From Pelagomonas calceolata (taxonomy: Eukaryota; Sar; Pelagophyceae; Pelagomonadales; Pelagomonadaceae), in NCBI GenBank assembly GCA_918797485.1, contig CAKKNE010000001.1:4402001-4466000 (forward strand): a stretch of DNA of 64,000 bases. The letters are read 5' to 3'. Under the pieces are notes generated by a model. It was not told the origin of the DNA and did not search any database. It was given only the letters and a program-made list of their open reading frames with translations. The translations under genes were made by a program, and so were the position numbers. Shown here one piece after another: positions 56,881 to 64,000 of this stretch (positions are counted from its first letter, which is position 1; each line of letters begins with the position of its first letter).

Positions 56881-57233
56881 TATGGCTGCTGGCGAAATAT
56901 GAAATATAGATCCGACAGCAACTGGTGTTGCAATAGGTGCAGCAGGCGTCGCGACAGCCTATGCCTCGTCGATGCCTGTGATGATGCAGCCTTTCGAGCA
57001 TTTTGTTTCAGGGCGCTCGCGCACCGGTATGGAGAGTAGGAGTCCCTCCTCGAGACGCGTGAGAGCCATCCTCGCGGTCGCGCGTGGCGCCCCGCCGGGA
57101 CCATGCCCTCTCCACAGGCGGCAGTGAAGTTACTCGCGGGCACTCAACAGCGACGGAACAGCAAGTCTGGCAATTCCGACATTTGTATATACCACTACAC
57201 GACCATCTCAAAATATACAGCAAGTAGAACATA
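56881..57233. promoter_or_regulatory. divergent region, TPI / lipid fusion gene
   Basis: 353 bases between divergent starts; no gene. AT-rich just before 57234. Confidence 0.35.
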
Positions 57234-60200
57234 ATGGGGCGTGGTGGCCAGAGGCCCCCGAGCCCTGCCACCCTGGCTGCTATAGTGCCGCCGCTGCGCG
57301 ACGACGAGCTACAGCACTACACGGTCTTAGAAGGAGCGGCCTATGACCTACGAAAGCTCGGCGACCGCCACCCCGGCGGCGCTTTGGCACTAACCTTCGC
57401 GGGCGGCCGGGACCTGAGTCGGACGTGGGCGGGCCTCCACGGCTTCGCGGACCCGCAGAAAACTAGAGCGTGGTTGACGCATATGAGGGTCAGAGACAAG
57501 GAGCTCGAGCGACGCATCGTGCGACGAGCAAAACCAGACGCGTACAGCGAGGGCGATAATGTATCAGCACATCTCGCGCGCATCGAGCGGGAAGCATCGA
57601 GCTTCAATGAATTATCGCAGAAAGGCCGCGTGCCTCCATCAGAACCTCCGTCCCATTTAATAGAGCGCGACTTGGGCGGCGAACTCGGGACGAGGGTGCG
57701 GTGGTTGTTCCGCAGGAAAGCTCATGCATCAAAAACATCATTGAATGCAGCCACGAAGGCGCCCACGGCGTACTGGCCCTGGTTAATTGTAGTAGTGACG
57801 GCCTTCCTCGCGTCCTATGTTTCATGGTGTCGAGGGAGCTACGTCGGGTTGATAGCACTCGGCCCGCTCGGCCAGTTACTAGCCTTCGCGGTGATGCACG
57901 ACGCGTCGCACTACGCCATCTCGACCAAGCGCTGGGTCAACGTCGCGCTGGCCTACGCGGGCGTCGCCTACACGTCGCCGCACGAGTGGACGCTGCAGCA
58001 CGTCCTCGGCCACCACGTCGCGCCGAACGTGGAAGGCGAGGACCCGGACGTCGTCCACGCGCGGCGCTACATGAAAGCATTAACTGGCGTCGGGAAAGCT
58101 TTTGATGCGCTGCTCGTGTGGCTCGTGGCTCTACCGGCAGCCATAACTTTACTGGCACCGGTACGCGTGCGCAAGAACGACGGCGTCTACCCCGCCTCGA
58201 CGGTGCACGAGGGCGAACGAAGTATGATAAGGCACGTGGCGCACTTCGCCGGACGGTTAATACATGCGCTGGCATTCTTCCTCTGGCCCTTCTACGTCTA
58301 CTCACCACTCACAGCGGTAACGTGGGTCTTGATTCCGGCCTGCTCTGGTTCTTTAGTTTTTATGGCCGTGACGCAGGTGGCGCATTTACTGGAGGCCACG
58401 ATCGAGGGGCCCTCGAATGCGCCTCGATCCTGGGCCTCGCAGCAAATTGCGAATGCGTGCGATTTCGCGCCGGACTCGCCGTTAGTTGCGAGATTGACGG
58501 GCGGCCTCAATAGACAAGTGGAGCACCACCTCTTTCCGACCGTGCACCACTCGCACCTACCGGAGCTATCATCTATAGTACAAGATGTCACAAAAAGAAG
58601 AGGCCTGGACCACCACGTCCTGCCGTCCGCCACAAAAGCTCTGGGGGACCACCTCGCGTTCTTGCGGAGCCTCGAGGAGGCGCCTCCATTACCTGTCGTG
58701 TACGACGGTACTGTGGTGCACGCGCGCGCGCCGATTGCCAACGAACCTAGACATCGCTTCTCCGCGTCGCATGCCATGTGGTTATTGCCCTTGGATGATC
58801 CCGAGGCCATGCGCACCCTTGAGAAAGGATGTATCCGGTGGCGCGCCGCGGACCATCTGAGGTCGAGGCCCGGGGAGAGGAAGACACCAAAAGACGTCGC
58901 GGACGCCGTCCGATCTCTCTGTCGGGAACGAGGAGGCTCTTTAAAAAGAGTGGACTCGCCCGATAGTGTGATCAAGCACTTTCAAGGTAGTAGACGTACG
59001 GGCCTCGGTTCGGTCTCACTATTGACGATGCCTCGGACCTTCGGCTACGTCTTCAACCCCATCTCCGTCTACTACGTGAGGGATGCGAATGACAAGCCGG
59101 CCTATGTTGTTTTTGAAGTGTCGAATACGCCTTGGCTGGAAGAAACGCTCTACGTACATCCCGTTAATACAAAAGATACATATGAAGATATGAAGAAGAT
59201 GCACGTGTCGCCCTTCCAGCCCATGGGCCAAATGTACAAGTGGACGGCGCCGTTTCCTTCTGAGAATGTGTCTCTAAGGGTCGACGTGTCGAGAAATGAT
59301 AAGCCGTATTTCGTGGCCACGTTCGACGGTGCCGCGTCGACGGCGCCTTCCACAACATTAGGGAGAGTGCGTACGGCTCTCAAACTGACCCCACATACCG
59401 CCGTCTTGTTAATCCACGCGCACGCCGCCCTCTTACTAGCAAAAGGTGCAAAATTCTACCCTCATCCAAGCGGCGTGAAGACGGCCATGTCGCGATGTAT
59501 CGAGGTGATCTATCATTCGCGGTATCGCTTGTTGGCCTACTACTTGTTGAGACGGTTGCATGCGCCTCAGTACCTCATCGCGACGGCGGCCGTCAGCGTC
59601 TTACAGCGCGCCGCGTCTGTATTGTCAAGGAAAAGTTCATCGAAGAACGTGTCATCAAAGGATACCAAAGATGTACCTTTCGAGATGGTCGAGTCCCCGA
59701 AAAATAACAGTACGCCGATGCTGGCTACTGAGGAGAATTTAGCCGGTAATGCTACTGGAAAGCGCGTCGCCATCATCGGTAGTGGCATTGCGGGCAACGG
59801 TGCTGCTTACTTACTAAAAAAGCGCGGCGTCGACGTCACGGTCTTCGAGGCCTCATCAATACCGGGCGGCCACGCGCTTACGGTCGAGGTCGAGGGCCGT
59901 GCTGTCGACGTGGGCTTCCAGGTCTTCAACCTCGCGAACTACCCGAGACTGTCAAAACTGTTCGATGAACTAGGCGTGCAGCACGTCCAGAGCGACATGA
60001 GCCTGTCGTGTGAGGGCACGCAGTGCTGGTCCTCGAAGAACCCGTTAGTTGGTTGTTTGTTGTCACCAAGCAAACTCTGGCAGCGGTTGTCTTTACTCAT
60101 GGAGATCCTCAAGTTCGAGAAAAAGTGCAAACAGCTCTTGCAGAGTGAAGAAGATCCGTCTTTGTCCATACAAGAATGGTTAAACGAAAATAACTTCTCG

Positions 60201-63200
60201 GAAAGGCTAGCTCGAGAATACTGCGAGCCCATGGTCGGGGCCATCTGGTCGCGTACGCAGGGCGATGTGTTAGATGAGTTTCCGATCTTGGGCGTGGCCC
60301 AGTTTCTGGCGAACCACTACATGCTCGACCGGTCGCGGCCGGCGTGGCGAACGCCGCGGTTAAGATCGCAGGACTACGTTACGAAGTTAGTCGAGAAGGT
60401 CGGGCGGGACGCGTATCGACTATCATCGAGGGTGCGCGCTGTACATAAGGATCGCTCCAATAAGTGGTTAATAGAGTCCGATTCACCGACGGCCCTGGCC
60501 TTCGACGCTGTTATACTCGCGTGCGACGCGCCGACGGCTTCTACCATACTAGGGGACCAGGCGCCGGACCTACTCAAGCAGCTCAAGGTAACGCAAAATG
60601 ATGTCTGTGTCCACCGCGACGCGTCGCTCATGCCTTCTGACAGAAACGCGTGGGCGGCCTGGAACTGCCGGCCGAACGGCGTGTTGACCTACTGGGCGAA
60701 TGTGCTACAGCCCGGTGTCGATGATCAGGACCTGTTTATTACCTTGAATGGATCTACGCCAGCCCCCTTATGGCGGCGGACGTTACAACATCCCGTGCTC
60801 GATGCGGCGTCGCAGAAATGGAGGGAGTCATTACCATCACTCCAGGGGAACGAGGGTATTTATTTTGCCGGCGCCTGGTGCGGCTTCGGCTTCCACGAGG
60901 ACGGCCTCAAATCGGCCTACGATGCTGTGGATGCTTTGTGTGGTACGACGACCCCTATCGCTCGATCACCATTTGTAGCCAGTTCATCCTTGACGAAGAC
61001 GGCTTTAAGATGTGTCTGTCGCGGCGCTCGAGCGCTAGCAGCAAGGACTGCTGATAAAACGAGACCGCGGCCGGAGATCGTCCTGACTTTACCGGAAGGT
61101 CTCGACTTAATAGCGGCCGACGCCGTCTCTAGTAAAGAGAGAGTTGAGGTAAGAATCCTAGACGGACGAGCGGCCTGGCGGTTATTAGCTGATCCGTCGA
61201 TGGGGCTGGCCGAGGGGTACATGGAGGGGAGCCTCGACCTGAAGCCGTCTATTCGAGCTGTGTTACATGCCGCCCTGAAATGTAAAAATAAGGATGCGGG
61301 CGATAGTCCCCAGAACGTGGCGTCGCGATCACTCCTCACAGTCGGCAAGCGGTTCACCGACGTCATCCAACACGCGTTCAACGCCAATACTAAGTCAGGT
61401 AGCTTGAAGAACATCGCGGCGCACTATGATTTGTCCAATGCCTTTTATGAGCTGTGGTTGGATGAAACCCTCACCTACTCCTCAGCTTTGTATGATGACC
61501 ACGAGCCCTACTTACGAAGGGAAGGTTTACTGGTAGATGACGGTCGGAGAGGTACTGTGGACGAAGACGCATCAGACGACGTGTTAGCGGCAGCGCAACG
61601 TAGGAAACTAGATTCATTACTGGACAAGGCCGGCGTGCGCGATGGTGATAGAATACTAGAGATCGGGTGCGGCTGGGGTAGTCTAGCGTTGCGGTGTACG
61701 GAACGCTTCCCGAACTGTGAGTACGTGGCCATCACTATTTCCCGGGAACAGTTGAACGAAGCCTCGCAACGGTTGGAAGGTAAGAGCAATGCCAGGGTCG
61801 TCTTCTGCGACTATCGCGACGCGCGAGACAAGCTGGGCTTGTTCGATCGCGTGCTGTCCTGTGAGATGATCGAGGCCGTCGGCCACGCCTTTTTACCGTC
61901 CTATTTCTCGGCGATCCACGCCTGTCTGAAGGGCGGTGGGTCGGCCTCCCTACAGATCATCACGGTGCCCGACGAACGGTACGCTTCATATATCAAGGGT
62001 AGCGATTTCATCCGGAAGCACGTCTTTCCTGGTTCTTCATTGGTATGTCTGGAAGCCGTAAAAAAAGCCCTGCCGAAGCTAGGCTCTTTAGCTTTAAGGT
62101 TGGACGACGCGGCTACTTTAAGCATGGGCGTATCTTATGCTCGTACCTTACGGGCGTGGCGCGTCCGTTTCGACGCTGTCGAAGACCAGGTATCTAAGCT
62201 CGGTTTTGATGACGTCTTCGTCAGGAAGTGGAGGTATTATCTGGACTACTGCGAGGCGGGCTTCGCGTGTGGTCATATCGACGTGAAGCAGATACGACTC
62301 GAGAAGACGGACGAAAGCCTTGCGAGAGAAGCGACGGAGGGCGCCCATGGTTCGAAACCCATCTCGGTGAAGGATATGACTATCAAGGCCGTGAAGGGCG
62401 TGGCCACTACGGCCTTTGAGCGAGGCTTACTGCCGGATTTCGTGACGCGGTATGGGATAAGACAGCTCTCGGCGCAGCAACTGAGGCACTGCGACGACGC
62501 CGGTCGCGCAGCCAACAACGGCGAGGCGGGCTTGGCTGGTAGTCAAGAGAAGCTCCGGGAGACCATCCAGGCTTTGTTGGAAGCGCCGGTAGCAGTATGT
62601 ACGTCCGAGGCGAACGAGCAGCACTACGAAGTCGACGCGCGCTTCTACGGGCTGTGTCTGGGGCCCCATAGGAAGTACTCTGCTTGTTTATATGAAGGGG
62701 CGGAGCCGAAGTGGCCCGGGAACAAACTGCAAAAAGACGCGGCTCGGTTACTGCCAAAGGCGGAAAAGGATTCATTAGATCAAGTCGCGGCTCGCGGCGA
62801 CATCACGCAGGCCACGAAAGCTATCTTAGATTGCGGCTGCGGCTGGGGGTCGGCCTCGCTGTACTTGGCGGATAGATTCCGGAACGCCCAGGTGGTAGGT
62901 GTCTCGAATTCTCATTCCCAGAGAAGGTACATCATGGGCCAGGCTCAAGAACGAGGATTGACGAACCTGCAGATTGTGACACTGGATTTGTCGAAGGAGC
63001 CTCTCACAAAAGCCTTGGACGCGTTGCAGAGTCGACTGCCGGGCCAGTATTTCGAGCGCGGCGTCTCGATAGAGATGTTCGAGCACATGAAGAATTATAA
63101 GGCATTATTTGAGAAGATCACGGCGGTACTACAGGACCAGGGCCGCTTCTTCGTGCACGTGTTCTGCCACCGGCAGTACGCGTACCACTTCGTGGCCAAG

Positions 63201-63542
63201 TCCGACGCGGACTGGATGGCCAAGTACTTCTTCGCGGGCGGTACCATGCCTTCGGCCGATTTATTTGTTCATTTTGCGGCGCGGAAAGATGCGCCCGTCG
63301 CGCTCGTGGACCACTGGCGGAACAGCGGCGTGCATTACGCGTTGACGGCGGAAGGCTGGCTCCAGAACATGGACGCCAACGCGGCGGAAGTCAGAGAGAT
63401 ATTAAAGGAGGCCTACCCTGAAAATGAGACGGAGCTCTGGTTCCACCGCTGGCGCGCCTTTTACCTCGCGTGCGTCGAACTCTTCGGCTACGACGGCGGC
63501 CAGGAGTGGTGCATCGGGCACTACCTCTTCGAGAAGCGGTGA
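57234..63542 (+). CDS. 2102-residue fusion: cytochrome b5, desaturase, DUF1365, flavin amine oxidase, CFA-synthase-like and CNMT-like methyltransferases
   Basis: One intronless frame. Cytochrome b5 about 25-95 (haem site HPGGALALT). Front-end fatty-acid desaturase about 175-470 with all histidine boxes (HDASH at 222, HVLGHH near 255, QVEHH at 428) and hydrophobic spans. DUF1365 about 485-760 (VYDGTVVHARAP to SLLTMPRTFGYVFNPISVYY). FAD amine oxidase about 840-1240 (KRVAIIGSGIAGNGAAYLL, IPGGHALTVEV, DVGFQVFNL). Cyclopropane-fatty-acyl-phospholipid-synthase-like methyltransferase about 1270-1700 (HYDLSNAFYELWL, LEIGCGWGSL). Coclaurine-N-methyltransferase-like domain about 1785-2102 (DCGCGWGSASLYL, SIEMFEHMKN, ending GHYLFEKR). 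DUF1365, the oxidase and the CFA-type enzyme are separate neighbouring genes in many bacteria. The product is probably a methylated, cyclised or otherwise modified unsaturated fatty acid; which one is unknown. Confidence 0.93.
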   Translation: MGRGGQRPPSPATLAAIVPPLRDDELQHYTVLEGAAYDLRKLGDRHPGGALALTFAGGRDLSRTWAGLHGFADPQKTRAWLTHMRVRDKELERRIVRRAKPDAYSEGDNVSAHLARIEREASSFNELSQKGRVPPSEPPSHLIERDLGGELGTRVRWLFRRKAHASKTSLNAATKAPTAYWPWLIVVVTAFLASYVSWCRGSYVGLIALGPLGQLLAFAVMHDASHYAISTKRWVNVALAYAGVAYTSPHEWTLQHVLGHHVAPNVEGEDPDVVHARRYMKALTGVGKAFDALLVWLVALPAAITLLAPVRVRKNDGVYPASTVHEGERSMIRHVAHFAGRLIHALAFFLWPFYVYSPLTAVTWVLIPACSGSLVFMAVTQVAHLLEATIEGPSNAPRSWASQQIANACDFAPDSPLVARLTGGLNRQVEHHLFPTVHHSHLPELSSIVQDVTKRRGLDHHVLPSATKALGDHLAFLRSLEEAPPLPVVYDGTVVHARAPIANEPRHRFSASHAMWLLPLDDPEAMRTLEKGCIRWRAADHLRSRPGERKTPKDVADAVRSLCRERGGSLKRVDSPDSVIKHFQGSRRTGLGSVSLLTMPRTFGYVFNPISVYYVRDANDKPAYVVFEVSNTPWLEETLYVHPVNTKDTYEDMKKMHVSPFQPMGQMYKWTAPFPSENVSLRVDVSRNDKPYFVATFDGAASTAPSTTLGRVRTALKLTPHTAVLLIHAHAALLLAKGAKFYPHPSGVKTAMSRCIEVIYHSRYRLLAYYLLRRLHAPQYLIATAAVSVLQRAASVLSRKSSSKNVSSKDTKDVPFEMVESPKNNSTPMLATEENLAGNATGKRVAIIGSGIAGNGAAYLLKKRGVDVTVFEASSIPGGHALTVEVEGRAVDVGFQVFNLANYPRLSKLFDELGVQHVQSDMSLSCEGTQCWSSKNPLVGCLLSPSKLWQRLSLLMEILKFEKKCKQLLQSEEDPSLSIQEWLNENNFSERLAREYCEPMVGAIWSRTQGDVLDEFPILGVAQFLANHYMLDRSRPAWRTPRLRSQDYVTKLVEKVGRDAYRLSSRVRAVHKDRSNKWLIESDSPTALAFDAVILACDAPTASTILGDQAPDLLKQLKVTQNDVCVHRDASLMPSDRNAWAAWNCRPNGVLTYWANVLQPGVDDQDLFITLNGSTPAPLWRRTLQHPVLDAASQKWRESLPSLQGNEGIYFAGAWCGFGFHEDGLKSAYDAVDALCGTTTPIARSPFVASSSLTKTALRCVCRGARALAARTADKTRPRPEIVLTLPEGLDLIAADAVSSKERVEVRILDGRAAWRLLADPSMGLAEGYMEGSLDLKPSIRAVLHAALKCKNKDAGDSPQNVASRSLLTVGKRFTDVIQHAFNANTKSGSLKNIAAHYDLSNAFYELWLDETLTYSSALYDDHEPYLRREGLLVDDGRRGTVDEDASDDVLAAAQRRKLDSLLDKAGVRDGDRILEIGCGWGSLALRCTERFPNCEYVAITISREQLNEASQRLEGKSNARVVFCDYRDARDKLGLFDRVLSCEMIEAVGHAFLPSYFSAIHACLKGGGSASLQIITVPDERYASYIKGSDFIRKHVFPGSSLVCLEAVKKALPKLGSLALRLDDAATLSMGVSYARTLRAWRVRFDAVEDQVSKLGFDDVFVRKWRYYLDYCEAGFACGHIDVKQIRLEKTDESLAREATEGAHGSKPISVKDMTIKAVKGVATTAFERGLLPDFVTRYGIRQLSAQQLRHCDDAGRAANNGEAGLAGSQEKLRETIQALLEAPVAVCTSEANEQHYEVDARFYGLCLGPHRKYSACLYEGAEPKWPGNKLQKDAARLLPKAEKDSLDQVAARGDITQATKAILDCGCGWGSASLYLADRFRNAQVVGVSNSHSQRRYIMGQAQERGLTNLQIVTLDLSKEPLTKALDALQSRLPGQYFERGVSIEMFEHMKNYKALFEKITAVLQDQGRFFVHVFCHRQYAYHFVAKSDADWMAKYFFAGGTMPSADLFVHFAARKDAPVALVDHWRNSGVHYALTAEGWLQNMDANAAEVREILKEAYPENETELWFHRWRAFYLACVELFGYDGGQEWCIGHYLFEKR

Positions 63543-63961
63543 CGCTTTTTTCTCGTGGGGTCTAAGTTTACATATTGTACTTCTTGTCGCGGCGCGCGTG
63601 ACCAACGAAAAACGGAGAACTGCGTTCCGCCGACCTCACGAAGCTTCCGTAGACGGCCTGGGACGTCCGGAGACCTCGCGATAGCCTCGTGATAGTGTGC
63701 GGGATTTAATTGTTTGATTTGACCCGAGGGCCGAGACTGCCGTGACCGCGCTGTGTGCCGTGACCGCGGCGCGCATTTGGAATTGATTCTAATCAGGGCC
63801 ACCGCGCACCTGTCCGCACCTCACGCAGCCCGCGTGCGGCATCGCTGTCGCACCTTCTGGGCGCTGTGATCCTCGGAGCCCCAGAGCCCAGTTTGACCTA
63901 CAAACTGCTGCGTATTTGCAACGAGCAGGCATCGCGCAACACGAGCGCAGCCACATTCACA
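63543..63961. other. intergenic downstream of the fusion gene
   Basis: About 420 bases; no gene recognised. Likely 3' UTR of the fusion gene and promoter of the gene starting near 63962. Confidence 0.35.
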
Positions 63962-64000
63962 ATGCGGCGCGTCGCCCCCAATTACGCCTTCCTGGCAGCC
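63962..64000 (+). CDS. possible start of a gene running off the window
   Basis: ATG at 63962 opens a frame to the window end (MRRVAPNYAFLAA). Thirteen residues are too few for any assignment. Confidence 0.2.
   Translation, partial: MRRVAPNYAFLAA

Overview
This 64 kb window is nuclear DNA of a eukaryotic alga, most likely a stramenopile of the pelagophyte type (Aureococcus/Pelagomonas-like). Three things point there. Several proteins have a signal peptide followed by a plastid-targeting junction of the ASAFAP kind (triosephosphate isomerase, lycopene cyclase, an LPA1-like protein, a coiled-coil protein). The DNA is GC-rich and gene-dense, with few, short introns. One intron is a textbook introner: a small inverted-repeat transposon with an 8-bp target duplication, a type described in Aureococcus. 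The species is an inference.

Layout. 0-11 kb: 3'-5' exonuclease end, TCF25, a TKL-like kinase, an amidohydrolase with the introner, an HSF factor, and two paralogous MYND/RING-CH/TPR genes flanking a ClpP gene that carries an apparent frameshift. 11-20 kb: ARF1, a membrane J-protein, a small unknown, a nitroreductase, and two tandem EF-1alpha genes with identical proteins. 20-28 kb: SLX1 nuclease, a gene-poor stretch with degenerate 280-bp repeats, a P/S/T-rich membrane protein, a fibronectin-III protein, a calpain-like protease, a PARP-fold protein. 28-46 kb: SLC25 carrier, LPA1-like protein, ankyrin and J-domain proteins, a trypsin-fold protease with Cys in place of Ser, a kinase fusion, a plastid coiled-coil protein, a triple CS-domain protein, lycopene cyclase, WD40 and histidine-phosphatase genes. 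46-54 kb: a gene with an in-frame introner remnant, RNase H1, a cyclophilin gene whose three introns are packed with tRNA genes, roadblock dynein light chain, a PDZ protein, beta-tubulin. 54-64 kb: a multipass membrane protein, plastid triosephosphate isomerase, and a 2102-residue lipid-modifying fusion.

Two things stand out. First, the cyclophilin introns hold about ten complete tRNA genes. tRNA-Ser(UGA), tRNA-Leu(UAA) and tRNA-Leu(UAG) carry short insertions in the T-loop or D-loop. For Ser and Leu(UAA) these fold into exact bulge-helix-bulge structures (4-bp helix, two 3-nt bulges), and for Leu(UAA) the predicted splice reproduces an intronless copy exactly. Two separate tRNA pieces, in reversed order, together make a canonical tRNA-Trp broken at 37/38. 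This looks like an archaeal/red-algal style of tRNA gene disruption. Second, a single intronless reading frame joins cytochrome b5, front-end desaturase, DUF1365, flavin amine oxidase, cyclopropane-fatty-acid-synthase-like and coclaurine-N-methyltransferase-like domains. This is a whole lipid-modification pathway, known in bacteria as separate clustered genes, in one polypeptide.
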